Positions 1 through 8,642 of a stretch of 64,000 bases of DNA are shown piece after piece. The first letter of the stretch is position 1; each line of letters opens with the position of its first letter. The DNA lies in NCBI RefSeq assembly GCF_002067035.1, contig NZ_MVQB01000060.1, positions 1 to 64,000 on the forward strand, in the 5' to 3' direction. Both the position numbers and the translations under genes were made by a program. Under the pieces are notes generated by a model, which was not told where the DNA came from, did no database searches, and saw only the letters and a list, made by a program, of their open reading frames with translations. This DNA comes from Methanoregula sp. PtaB.Bin085. Its GTDB lineage: Archaea > Halobacteriota > Methanomicrobia > Methanomicrobiales > Methanospirillaceae.

Positions 1-569
1 AGTTGATCAAAGGAGAAATTTCCGACAAAAAACTGGCAGGGTTTGCAGGTAAACTGGAAGAGGCTCTGGGAAAGATTTCCCATTCATTGGAATTCGCACA
101 CAGTTATCAGGACATGGGTATGAAACCACCCCGGTGGTCGGAAGTAAACCAGATATTTCTCCTTGCTATCTCCCATCTGGATTTTTCGAGGATCAAACAC
201 ATCGTGAAACTTGACGGGCTTGAAATTTTTGCAGATCCGCTGCTTGAACGGGCTTTCCAGATCCTTGCCGGAAATACCATCACCCACGGAGGTAATGCAA
301 AGCAGGTTTCGCTTACCTGTGTTGAAATGTCCGATGGAGACCTGAAGATTGTTTACCAGGATGATGGTCAGGGTATTGCAGAAAATGTGAAAAGGGAAAT
401 ATTTTCAAGGGATTTTTTACATAAGAAGGGGCTTGACCTCTATCTCGCACGGGAAATACTTGAGATTACCGGCATGTCCATTGTGGAAAATGGGGTACAG
501 GGTGAGGGGGCACGGTTTGAGATTACAGTACCGAAGGGGGCATGGCGGTTTACCGGTAAAAAGGAATAA
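1..569 (+). CDS. Sensor histidine kinase, C-terminal ATPase part (5' end cut by window)
   Basis: The reading frame is open from the left edge and ends at 569, so only about the last 188 residues are visible. They match the GHKL/HATPase catalytic domain of sensor histidine kinases: an N-box-like stretch with N and H (GNTITHGGNA), a G1-type box DDGQGIAE and a C-terminal GLDLYLAREI stretch like the G2 lid. The domain binds ATP and phosphorylates the dimerisation-domain histidine, which lies outside the window together with any sensor domain. The gene ends 8 bp before the stop of the minus-strand viral-like cassette, so it probably marks the chromosomal left flank of the integrated element. The domain call is firm; ligand and partner regulator are unknown. 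Confidence 0.8.
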   Translation, partial: LIKGEISDKKLAGFAGKLEEALGKISHSLEFAHSYQDMGMKPPRWSEVNQIFLLAISHLDFSRIKHIVKLDGLEIFADPLLERAFQILAGNTITHGGNAKQVSLTCVEMSDGDLKIVYQDDGQGIAENVKREIFSRDFLHKKGLDLYLAREILEITGMSIVENGVQGEGARFEITVPKGAWRFTGKKE

Positions 570-577
570 TGTGAAAA

Positions 578-1162
578 TCACACACCCATTCCCATTATCA
601 TCCCGACAATCTGCTGAGCTGTTGCCGGGTCCAGGACCTGAGTCAGGACCAGCCCAGCCATCGAGATGAACAGGGTCCAGAATACTTTCTTGACCTGCTC
701 ATTCTTCCCGAACGCTTCGATCGCTGCATCCGTATCTGTCTTCATGGCCTGCTGAATCAGCTTCGGCAGGAACAAGAAGAGCGGTAGGAATAGGACTGCA
801 GCACCGATGAACGCAAGGGAGATCTCTGTCCGGCCTGCCATGAAGATCCCGAGCGGGACCGCAAACACCCCGGCCAGGATCGCTGCCATCCCGACCTCAC
901 CGAACCAGAAGTAATGCCGCTTCTCGGCATAGGTCAGCCGTTCGATATCTGTCAGCGCTGACAGATCGAAGATGCCGAGCGTGTTCAGCATCCCATACCA
1001 TACCGCGTGCGTCTCTTCCGGGTCGGCAATGATGCCAAGGAAGAGGATGATGACCGGGCCGATGAGCAGGATGATCGGGAGGTGGGCCAGCACCAGGACC
1101 AGCCCGAGCAGGATCCCGGTCCCGCAGATAGCGCACCGGGTCTGCACCTCGTTCTCAAACAT
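578..1162 (-). CDS. Multi-pass membrane protein of the element
   Basis: A 194-aa protein, taking the ATG at 1162, which lies inside the 3' end of the preceding gene (8-bp overlap). The open frame extends upstream to 1381, but that part is low-complexity Arg/Ser/Gly shadow of the neighbouring gene. An N-terminal CxxC (about residues 10-13) is followed by about five hydrophobic segments (for example residues 15-45, 95-115, 120-145 and 165-190). It is the last gene of a tight minus-strand cassette. I do not recognise the family. A virion or cell-envelope membrane protein of a mobile element is an inference from context and GC-rich composition. Confidence 0.6.
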   Translation of the reverse strand: MFENEVQTRCAICGTGILLGLVLVLAHLPIILLIGPVIILFLGIIADPEETHAVWYGMLNTLGIFDLSALTDIERLTYAEKRHYFWFGEVGMAAILAGVFAVPLGIFMAGRTEISLAFIGAAVLFLPLFLFLPKLIQQAMKTDTDAAIEAFGKNEQVKKVFWTLFISMAGLVLTQVLDPATAQQIVGMIMGMGV

Positions 1163-1628
1163 CGTCGTCCTCCGCGATCCGGATCCGGAAGACCGGGCTC
1201 GTGTACCCGCCATTGGCCGGGCTGAAGTCCCGGACCCGGCCCATCTGGGCCCACTTCCGGCGTCCCGTGCGGATCTGGACGGTATGGATGCCCGGGGCCC
1301 GGGGATACACCCGCCGCCCGTCAATATCGTGCATCTCCATATATGGCGGGATATCGAACCAGTCCGGCCAGAACCGGACACCGTGCGGGATATCCGTGCC
1401 CCGGTACAGGTCCTGCAGCCGCAAGGGCGACATGTTGTCGTAGATCAAATCGATGATCAGGTTTTCATCCTCCTGCTCCGGGTGCAGTTCCAGCTCATAG
1501 AAGATTGGGTTACGCCGCACTTCATCGCGGGTGAGCGGTGTATCGACCGTCAGCGGCTCTAGTCCGCCGAATTTCCCGCGATACAGGCCGGTCACGGTTG
1601 CAACCGGCTGCACATTCTCAGAATCCAT
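1155..1628 (-). CDS. Hypothetical protein of the viral-like cassette
   Basis: A 157-aa protein. The start at 1628 is chosen because it lies within the last codons of the upstream gene (11-bp overlap) and has an AGGAGGAAT stretch just before it. The sequence is rich in Pro, Tyr, Trp and Arg and predicted mainly beta, with no transmembrane segment, signal peptide or known motif. It overlaps its downstream neighbour by 8 bp, so the three genes from 1782 to 578 are probably translated from one message. Function unknown; a minor structural protein of a virus-like element is possible. Confidence 0.6.
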   Translation of the reverse strand: MDSENVQPVATVTGLYRGKFGGLEPLTVDTPLTRDEVRRNPIFYELELHPEQEDENLIIDLIYDNMSPLRLQDLYRGTDIPHGVRFWPDWFDIPPYMEMHDIDGRRVYPRAPGIHTVQIRTGRRKWAQMGRVRDFSPANGGYTSPVFRIRIAEDDDV

Positions 1629-1782
1629 GATATTCCTCCTTACATTGCTCGTGCTCGTCCCGGAGTTTCTTGAACTCCTCAACGACTTCATCGTATTTTC
1701 CGATCTTCTGGTAGATCGCAAACAGCATAGGATAGAGCGGAAGCACAGTGGCAAGCACTATCCCGAGGGTTTCCGTTTCCAT
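1618..1782 (-). CDS. Small single-pass membrane protein
   Basis: A 54-aa protein with ATG at 1782. Residues about 5-24 form one hydrophobic helix, followed by a charged helix rich in Lys and Glu that could be a coiled coil. Upstream is CGGAGGACCGTT, a good ribosome-binding site. It overlaps the next gene by 11 bp. Small one-helix proteins next to larger membrane proteins are common in archaeal virus cassettes, but nothing here identifies the family. Confidence 0.5.
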   Translation of the reverse strand: METETLGIVLATVLPLYPMLFAIYQKIGKYDEVVEEFKKLRDEHEQCKEEYHGF

Positions 1783-1820
1783 AACGGTCCTCCGAAATGA
1801 CGAGAGAACCAAAAGAGAGG

Positions 1821-1836
1821 GTGACCGGGGGGTCAC
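1821..1836 (-). terminator. Short GC hairpin between cassette genes
   Basis: GTGACC and GGTCAC, six perfectly complementary bases, surround a GGGG loop. It lies between the 167-aa gene (stop at 1867) and the membrane-protein cassette. It could act as a processing or attenuation site that makes the upstream gene more abundant than the downstream ones. No T-run follows, so true termination is uncertain. Confidence 0.35.
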
Positions 1837-1866
1837 ATTCCCTCCCGGCTCTATTCGTCAGGCTGT

Positions 1867-2370
1867 TCAGGCGAGAGCTGCCACAGTGTCCGCCCAGGTC
1901 TCAACGTTCGTCCGGATTGCGTCATCCGAGTACGAGGTGATGGTGACCCGGTCGCGGCTGAAGTTCACCATGTAGATCTCACCGTTTGCGTCGTGGCACC
2001 GCAGGGTTGCCGAGAATGCGTCCTTCCCGAGATCGTGGACCACGGTGCCGCCGTGTGCCGTGCTGACCGCAGCGGCTGCAATGATCGCAGTCACACCGGC
2101 ATTGAACTTTGCCAGGGTGTCGAACTTGTGGCTGCCCGTCCCGACGGACTTGGCTTCGGTGTCCTGATAGACGAACTTCGCGGTGTATGCCTCCTTGGTC
2201 TTCTCGACCGGGGGGTGGCTCTCACCGGCAGTCATATACGCTACACACTCAAAGGGATTGTCGGTGATGACCGACTGGACGATCGTGTTGAACGTCGCAA
2301 CATCCGCAATGGGTTCTGCAAGGGTGCGGGTTGCACTCTTGACATTTGCACTCTGTACGAAATCTGCCAT
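1867..2370 (-). CDS. Putative virion-type protein, first gene of the cassette
   Basis: A 167-aa soluble protein starting at 2370 behind a strong GGGAG ribosome-binding site seven bases upstream. It is rich in Ala, Thr and Val with few charged residues in its second half and has a central Ala stretch (IIAAAAV). No transmembrane segment is predicted and no enzyme motif is visible. The gene leads the minus-strand cassette and is set off from it by a hairpin, an arrangement often seen for an abundant structural protein. The virion role is inferred only from position and composition; it is not a recognised capsid family. Confidence 0.55.
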   Translation of the reverse strand: MADFVQSANVKSATRTLAEPIADVATFNTIVQSVITDNPFECVAYMTAGESHPPVEKTKEAYTAKFVYQDTEAKSVGTGSHKFDTLAKFNAGVTAIIAAAAVSTAHGGTVVHDLGKDAFSATLRCHDANGEIYMVNFSRDRVTITSYSDDAIRTNVETWADTVAALA

Positions 2371-2423
2371 ACTTCACTCCCGCCCTTGGGCCCTTGGGCT
2401 GAACAGTACTCTATTAGACAGGG

Positions 2424-2442
2424 GGCTTAGCCTTTGCTGAAG
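2424..2442. repeat. Left copy of a 19-bp direct repeat flanking the defence cargo
   Basis: GGCTTAGCCTTTGCTGAAG is found again at 15603-15621 with 17 of 19 bases identical (consensus GGCTTAGYCTTTRCTGAAG). Both copies lie just upstream of minus-strand element genes (start at 2370 and start at 15576) and on either side of the helicase/methylase and CBASS cargo. It could be a shared promoter element of the parent mobile element or a junction left by cargo insertion. Confidence 0.5.
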
Positions 2443-2483
2443 GGGGGAAAAGAGGGAAAACCGAACCTTTAACGCTCATAAAA

Positions 2484-5400
2484 ATGAAGATTCAGCAAGG
2501 TGTTCATACGCAGGAAATTCAACCAGGCAATATTATCAAAGGTTCTCTCTGGCCGGAACCAATTGAGATTAAATCGATAAATAAAACTGGAAATTTTGTT
2601 CATATCGTTGGAGCCACGACGGTTTCAAAAAAACATATCGATCAGATAATCCCGGTTTCAGCAATTGATTCATTCGTAGTATTGGGAAAGGAATGCAATT
2701 GCTGTGAAGAGCCCCTCAAAGTTTTTCTTGCCCTTGAAACACTCCGCTATCGTTATGCATCAATGTATGATCCCCTCCTTGCGATGAATACATCAAAAGT
2801 CGATCCGCTCCCTCACCAGATCGAAGCTGTCTATGGTTATGTCCTGAAACTTCCTAGAATACGTTTCCTTATCGCAGATGACCCTGGTGCCGGGAAAACC
2901 ATCATGGCCGGTCTCATCATAAAAGAACTTAAATTGAGAAATCAGGCAAACCGAATTCTCATTGTTGCCCCGGGGCATCTTAAAGATCAATGGAGACGGG
3001 AACTTCTGGAGCGGTTCAAAGAACACTTCACTCTCATAGACCGGAGCATTCTTGATGCTCATTTTGGAGAGAATGCCTGGGAGCGTGAGAACCAGATTAT
3101 CACATCGATTGATTTTGCGAAACGAGAGGAAATTCTTCCCACAATAGCCTCAACACGGTTTGATTTGATCATTGTTGATGAAGCTCACAAGATGAGCGCA
3201 TACAAGTATGGCGATGATACCAAGAAGACCGATCGCTATCAGATGGGTGAGACATTATCCCGCATTACTGAGCACATGCTATTCCTCACGGCAACTCCTC
3301 ACCGGGGAGACCCGGAGAATTTCAGGCTGTTTCTTGATCTCCTTGAACCGGGATTCTTTGCAACGAATGACATGCTTAATGCATCCATTCGGGGAAAAGA
3401 TAATCCCCTGTTCATCAGGAGGGTGAAAGAGGATCTCAAAGATTTCGAGGGAAAGCCACTCTTCCTCCCCCGCCATGTGAGGACCCAGCAATTTAATCTC
3501 GGGCGGGATTCACAGGATGAGATGCGGCTCTATAATGAGTTGTCGCGATATGTTAATACCGAATATAACAAGGTCCTGAGTAAGGATAAAAAACGGAATG
3601 TTGCCTTTGCTTTGGTAATTTTGCAGCGCCGCCTCGCTTCCAGTACATTTGCCCTCCTCCGGTCTCTCGAACGAAGAAAAAAACGGCTGGAAGAATTGCT
3701 CGAAGGAGCCCAAGAAAAATTGAAGGCACCAAATCTTGCCTCTGATCTGGACGCACTGGAGGAGTTAAGTGAGGAAGATCGCTGGAAAGAGGAGGAAATC
3801 TGGGAGACCCTCAGTGTCGCTGAGAACCGGGAGGATCTTCGGAAAGAGATCGGCATTATTGATCAGATGATCTCCCACTCGAAGACCATCATCCAGCGAG
3901 AAGATGAAATAAAATTGAGGGAGTTGCGCGATGCCCTCCAACGATTGAGTTCCACTTTCCCAAATAAACCTGACCGGAAGATCCTTATCTTTACCGAATC
4001 GCGGGATACCCTCGATTATCTGGAGAAAAAGATCAGGGAGTGGGGTTATTCTGTTAATGTGATTCATGGTGGAATGCGGCTCGATGACAGGATAAATGCT
4101 GAGAAGGTTTTCAAGAATGAGACCGAGGTGATGGTCGCCACCGAAGCGGCAGGAGAAGGTATCAACCTGCAGTTCTGTCACATGATGATCAATTATGATA
4201 TTCCCTGGAATCCGAACCGGCTTGAACAGCGGATGGGGCGTATTCACCGGTATGGCCAGCAGAAGGAAGTCTATGTTGTTAATCTGGTTGCCGAAGATAC
4301 CCGGGAAGGTCAGGTACTTGTTCGGCTGTTCGCCAAGCTCAAGGAAATCAAAGATGCAATGGGGAACGATAAGGTATTTGATGTGCTCTCGGAAGTGCTG
4401 TACAATACCAGCCTCACGCAACTGTTGATGGATGCTGCCGCGAATGCCCGTAATATCGACGAGATATTGAAAGACCTGGAATTCACCGTTGATGACGAGT
4501 ATATCAGCAAAGTAAAAGAAAATCTCGGGGAGACCCTTGCGACCCGGTTTATCGATTATACTCAAATAAAAGAGATGGCGCAGCGGGCCCGCGAGTATCG
4601 GTTGATCCCAGAGTACACCGAGAGTTATTTCAAGAAAGCTTTTGTTAAAACCGGCGGAACTCTCAAGGAACGGAAGAATGGCGGTCTGACGATTGATACC
4701 ATATCCGCTGACATTAAACGGATTTCAGAGCGGGATACCTTCAAGCGGGCCTTCGGGACGTTATTGAAACGGTATCCTTACATCGTATTTGACAAAGAGG
4801 TTGCATTTAAAAACTCGGAAGCAGAATTCGTATCCTTTGGTCATCCGCTTTTTGAGGCAGTCATGCTCTGGACCGAGGAAACATTTATCGAGGCACTTAG
4901 GAATGGTGCGACTTTTATTGATCCTGATGGCGTCCTTGATGGGTATATTCTCTACTTTGAAGGGGAGATCCGCGACGGCACCCTGGAAATTGCGGGCAAA
5001 CGACTCTTCGCATTTTTCACTGATGGGAAAAATGTCACACCGATTGCCTCCGATGTAATCTGGGATCTCGCCGAGAGCACCATTACAACTCCACAATGTG
5101 TCGAAGTTGAGGACCTCAAAAATCTGGTGTTCACGTATGCTCTCGAAAAGCTTCAGCACTATCAGCAGGAACTTTTAACGGAACGGAAACGGCAGGCATC
5201 GATCAAGACAAAATACGGCGAGAAGTCTCTTGAATATTTGATCTACAAACTCGAAGAGGAACTTATCACGCTGAACGACCGTAAGGAGCGGGGTGAAGCC
5301 GTTGATCTTCCGATCCGGAATAAGGAATTGCAGAAATCCGGGTATCAGCATGCCTTGGTTGATCTCAAAGACCTCATCAAGAAAGAGACAAGCCTGACGA

Positions 5401-5846
5401 TGTCTGCACCGCATTATGTCGGTATCATACGGGTGCAACCGCCCGAGCATATCGGTCGTGAGATGCGGAGCGATGCAGAAATCGAGCGGATTGGCATGAT
5501 ATTTGTCATTGAGCATGAACGCACAGCCGGGAGAATACCGGAGGATGTTTCGGTAGAAAATCTTGGGTTTGATATACGGTCAACAGCCAAAGACGGGAGC
5601 ATTCGGTATATCGAAGTGAAAGCCCGGGCTGAGATTGGTAAAGTCGCGCTCACGCAAAACGAATGGTTCAAAGCAAAACGGTTCAAGAATGATTATTACC
5701 TGTACGCAGTCATGAATGCCGGGTCGAATCCGCAGCTCTATATCATCCAGAACCCGGTTGAACGAATCAAGGCGGAAGAGCGGGTTGATGTCGTGAGGTA
5801 CATGATTGCTTTTGAGGAGATTCAGAAAGCTGGAGGAATACAATGA
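2484..5846 (+). CDS. SNF2-type DEAH helicase with C-terminal DUF3883
   Basis: A 1120-aa superfamily 2 ATPase. Walker A is DPGAGKT near residue 132, the DEAH box (VDEAH) is near residue 231, and motif VI (EQRMGRIHRYGQ) is near residue 580. These are SNF2/RapA-type double-stranded DNA translocase features. A coiled-coil insertion lies around residues 390-500. The last about 110 residues match DUF3883, a restriction-endonuclease-like domain common in defence helicases (motif YIEVKAR). It overlaps the methyltransferase gene by ATGA, so the two are translationally coupled. In DISARM-like modules such helicases act with a methyltransferase to recognise foreign DNA. Composition is AT-richer than the viral-like cassette next to it. 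Family call firm; exact defence class inferred. Confidence 0.9.
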   Translation: MKIQQGVHTQEIQPGNIIKGSLWPEPIEIKSINKTGNFVHIVGATTVSKKHIDQIIPVSAIDSFVVLGKECNCCEEPLKVFLALETLRYRYASMYDPLLAMNTSKVDPLPHQIEAVYGYVLKLPRIRFLIADDPGAGKTIMAGLIIKELKLRNQANRILIVAPGHLKDQWRRELLERFKEHFTLIDRSILDAHFGENAWERENQIITSIDFAKREEILPTIASTRFDLIIVDEAHKMSAYKYGDDTKKTDRYQMGETLSRITEHMLFLTATPHRGDPENFRLFLDLLEPGFFATNDMLNASIRGKDNPLFIRRVKEDLKDFEGKPLFLPRHVRTQQFNLGRDSQDEMRLYNELSRYVNTEYNKVLSKDKKRNVAFALVILQRRLASSTFALLRSLERRKKRLEELLEGAQEKLKAPNLASDLDALEELSEEDRWKEEEIWETLSVAENREDLRKEIGIIDQMISHSKTIIQREDEIKLRELRDALQRLSSTFPNKPDRKILIFTESRDTLDYLEKKIREWGYSVNVIHGGMRLDDRINAEKVFKNETEVMVATEAAGEGINLQFCHMMINYDIPWNPNRLEQRMGRIHRYGQQKEVYVVNLVAEDTREGQVLVRLFAKLKEIKDAMGNDKVFDVLSEVLYNTSLTQLLMDAAANARNIDEILKDLEFTVDDEYISKVKENLGETLATRFIDYTQIKEMAQRAREYRLIPEYTESYFKKAFVKTGGTLKERKNGGLTIDTISADIKRISERDTFKRAFGTLLKRYPYIVFDKEVAFKNSEAEFVSFGHPLFEAVMLWTEETFIEALRNGATFIDPDGVLDGYILYFEGEIRDGTLEIAGKRLFAFFTDGKNVTPIASDVIWDLAESTITTPQCVEVEDLKNLVFTYALEKLQHYQQELLTERKRQASIKTKYGEKSLEYLIYKLEEELITLNDRKERGEAVDLPIRNKELQKSGYQHALVDLKDLIKKETSLTMSAPHYVGIIRVQPPEHIGREMRSDAEIERIGMIFVIEHERTAGRIPEDVSVENLGFDIRSTAKDGSIRYIEVKARAEIGKVALTQNEWFKAKRFKNDYYLYAVMNAGSNPQLYIIQNPVERIKAEERVDVVRYMIAFEEIQKAGGIQ

Positions 5847-8602
5847 CCACGGACAAACGCTTTATCGAAGAATCTTTCCCGGTCAAAGAAGTCGGACTTG
5901 AATCTGCTCGTGAGAAATCTATTCGACATGGCCACATCTCAACGCTGCATATTTGGTGGGCTCGCCGTCCCCTTGCATCATCTCGTGCGACTGCTTACGC
6001 GGCGCTTGTTCCTCCCAAAAAAGGGGAATCTGAACAGAAGAAACAAAGAGATTTTATTATTGAACTCTCGAAATGGGAAAACTCCAACAATCATCCACTT
6101 CTCGAAAAAGCCAGAGAAGATATCTTCAAGGCTAACGGGGGTATGCCGCCAAAAGTACTAGATCCTTTTGGAGGAGGGGGATCTATACCTCTCGAAACAT
6201 TACGACTTGGTTGTGAAACATATTCTAACGATTACAACCCCGTTGCGGTATTAATTCAGAAGTGTACGCTTGAATATCCACAAAAATATGGATATCAATC
6301 ACACAAAGACAATTGGGGCGAACTTTCAGGAAGAACTACAAATCCCCTTATTGAAGATGTAAAAAAATGGGGAAACTGGGTACTTCAAGAGACGATGAAT
6401 GAGATTGGGAAATTTTATCCCCCCGATCCTGATGGATCTGTTCCTATTGGTTATATTTGGGCTAGGACGGCCTCTTGCCAGAACCCATCGTGTGGTGCGG
6501 AAATCCCATTATTAAGACAATATTGGCTTTGCAAAAAAGAGCAAAAACAGATTGCATTGTTTCCTTTTGGTGTTAAAGGAAAAATCCAATTCAAAATCGT
6601 TGGTGACGGTTATGAGGATATACCTGATGGATTCGATCCAGATCAAGGAACGATCTCTGGGGCAGTGGTGTCTTGTCCAATTTGTGGTTCAACTATAGAT
6701 GCTAAATCCAATCGAAAAGTATTCCAAAACCAAACCTCACAAGAAAGAATGCTATGTATTATTTCTCATAAAAAAGGCGCACCCGGAAGGACTTACAGGC
6801 TTCCAACGAAAAAGGATTTGGATATTTTTAAAGAATCGGGTTTGTATTTAAGTAAAAAAGAGGAGGAATTAAGAATTAAATGGGGAATGGAAGCAGTCCC
6901 CGATGAACCTATTCATACACCGGACCATAGAGAATACCAACCGGGAAATTTATTGTATAATTTTACTCCTGTGGTTTTATACGGATTGACAAAATGGCGA
7001 GATCTGTTTAATATTCGTCAAAAATTAGCAATGGTTACTTTTTCAGAGAAAATCCGTGAATCCTTCAAATTAATGGAGAAAAACAATTTAGATCCGGAGT
7101 ATTCCAAAGCAATTCTCACATATCTTGATTTTATTTTAGCTCGTCAGCTTGATTACAATTCGTCTCTCTGTGTTTGGGTACCGGTGGGAGAATTTGTGGC
7201 TCATACATTCGGTCGTCAAGCTCTTCCAATGGTGTGGGACTATTTCGAGTTATACCCAGATAGTAATGCTACTGGTGATTGGAATTCCGCAATGGAATGG
7301 ATTTTAAGAGTAATTGAGCATACTTCATCGGTATCAAAAGAATTTGCAACGATTACACAATTCTCCGCAACGGCGTTGGAATATCCTGAAAATCACTTCG
7401 ATGCTATTTTCACAGACCCACCTTACTATGATAATGTTCCGTACGCGGACCTCTCTGATTTTTTTTACGTATGGTCAAAGCGAGTAATCGGAGACCAATA
7501 TCCAGAACTATTTTCGACTCCCGCAACTCCAAAATCCAACGAAATTATTGCTGAGTTACCCTTGTTAAGAGGATTGAATAAAGAAAAAGCTTCGAAAAAT
7601 CTGAGTGGTATTAAGACCAAAGAACATTTTGAATCAATGCTAAAGAGAGCATTTAAAGAAATTTTCCGCGTATTAAAACCGAACGGCATTGCAATTATTG
7701 TTTACGCTCATAAATCCACAGAAGGGTGGGAAACACTCATTAATTCTTTACTAGACTCTGGATTGATTGTTTCAGGAGCATGGCCAATCAATACCGAAAG
7801 AGCAGGCCGCCTCCGTTCACATGATTCTGCTGCTCTCGCCTCTTCAATCTATATCGTCGCCCGTAAAATGGAACGGCAGCCAACCGGATTTTACAATAAC
7901 GTGAAAGAAGAACTCAAAACCCATCTGAATAAAAAGCTCGAACGACTTTGGCACGAAGGGATTTCAGGAGCAGACTTCTTCATCGCAGCTATCGGTTCCG
8001 CCATCGAGGTTTTTGGAAAATATGAGCAGGTAATGGATTACGAGGGCAACGTTGTCAGAGCCGATCGGCTACTCCTGGATGTTCGTAAAATCGCGACCGA
8101 TTATGCCGTGAGACAGATCCTCCACAATGGATTCGCTGGCGAGATATCGGACATGGCTCGGCTCTATGTTCTTTGGCGATGGAACTATTCTGAGGCAAGA
8201 GTGCCATTCGATGAAGCCCGCAAACTCGGGCAGAGCTGTGGTATCGATATCTCGCATGAATGGAGCCATACCGGATTTATCAAAAAGGATAAGGAGTTTG
8301 TCCGGTTGCTCGGTCCGCAGGAGAGGAAACTGGAGGACTTGGAAGGATCGAAGGATATGATTGATGTCCTCCACCAGGTCCTCCTCCTCTGGGAAAGAAG
8401 TAAACGGGATGAAATGATCAAAGTCTTACAACAGACAGGGTATGGTAAAAGTGAAGCATTCTATCGTGTGGCGCAGGCAATTTCTGAATCCTTACCAAAT
8501 GAAAGCAAGGAGAAGAAATTGCTGGAAGGCTTCACTGCCGGACGTGAGCGGTTGACAGAAGAGGTAAGAAGAGAGGGAAGACAAGCGAGGCTGGATGTAT
8601 GA
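5843..8602 (+). CDS. DUF1156 DNA methyltransferase
   Basis: A 919-aa protein. The N terminus (about residues 8-55, ESFPVKEVGLESAREKSIRH, then an IWWARRPLASSR stretch) is the DUF1156 signature. SAM-binding motif I is DPFGGGG at residues 107-113. The catalytic motif DPPY of amino-methyltransferases is near residue 525 within FTDPPYYDNVPY. Cysteine pairs (CQNPSCG with a later C, and CPIC) between the two motifs suggest a zinc-binding insertion, which accounts for the unusual distance. It probably methylates an exocyclic amine (N6-A or N4-C) and marks self DNA for the module. The start overlaps the helicase stop by ATGA. The middle third is clearly AT-richer than its ends. Confidence 0.9.
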   Translation: MTTDKRFIEESFPVKEVGLESAREKSIRHGHISTLHIWWARRPLASSRATAYAALVPPKKGESEQKKQRDFIIELSKWENSNNHPLLEKAREDIFKANGGMPPKVLDPFGGGGSIPLETLRLGCETYSNDYNPVAVLIQKCTLEYPQKYGYQSHKDNWGELSGRTTNPLIEDVKKWGNWVLQETMNEIGKFYPPDPDGSVPIGYIWARTASCQNPSCGAEIPLLRQYWLCKKEQKQIALFPFGVKGKIQFKIVGDGYEDIPDGFDPDQGTISGAVVSCPICGSTIDAKSNRKVFQNQTSQERMLCIISHKKGAPGRTYRLPTKKDLDIFKESGLYLSKKEEELRIKWGMEAVPDEPIHTPDHREYQPGNLLYNFTPVVLYGLTKWRDLFNIRQKLAMVTFSEKIRESFKLMEKNNLDPEYSKAILTYLDFILARQLDYNSSLCVWVPVGEFVAHTFGRQALPMVWDYFELYPDSNATGDWNSAMEWILRVIEHTSSVSKEFATITQFSATALEYPENHFDAIFTDPPYYDNVPYADLSDFFYVWSKRVIGDQYPELFSTPATPKSNEIIAELPLLRGLNKEKASKNLSGIKTKEHFESMLKRAFKEIFRVLKPNGIAIIVYAHKSTEGWETLINSLLDSGLIVSGAWPINTERAGRLRSHDSAALASSIYIVARKMERQPTGFYNNVKEELKTHLNKKLERLWHEGISGADFFIAAIGSAIEVFGKYEQVMDYEGNVVRADRLLLDVRKIATDYAVRQILHNGFAGEISDMARLYVLWRWNYSEARVPFDEARKLGQSCGIDISHEWSHTGFIKKDKEFVRLLGPQERKLEDLEGSKDMIDVLHQVLLLWERSKRDEMIKVLQQTGYGKSEAFYRVAQAISESLPNESKEKKLLEGFTAGRERLTEEVRREGRQARLDV

Positions 8603-8642
8603 TATCAGAGAAAAATTATTGGATGAGAGGGCAGGGTAAACT

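Noticed and set aside
3765-4565. 266-aa minus-strand frame inside the helicase gene
   Set aside because: It is the reverse of conserved helicase motifs; no independent features.
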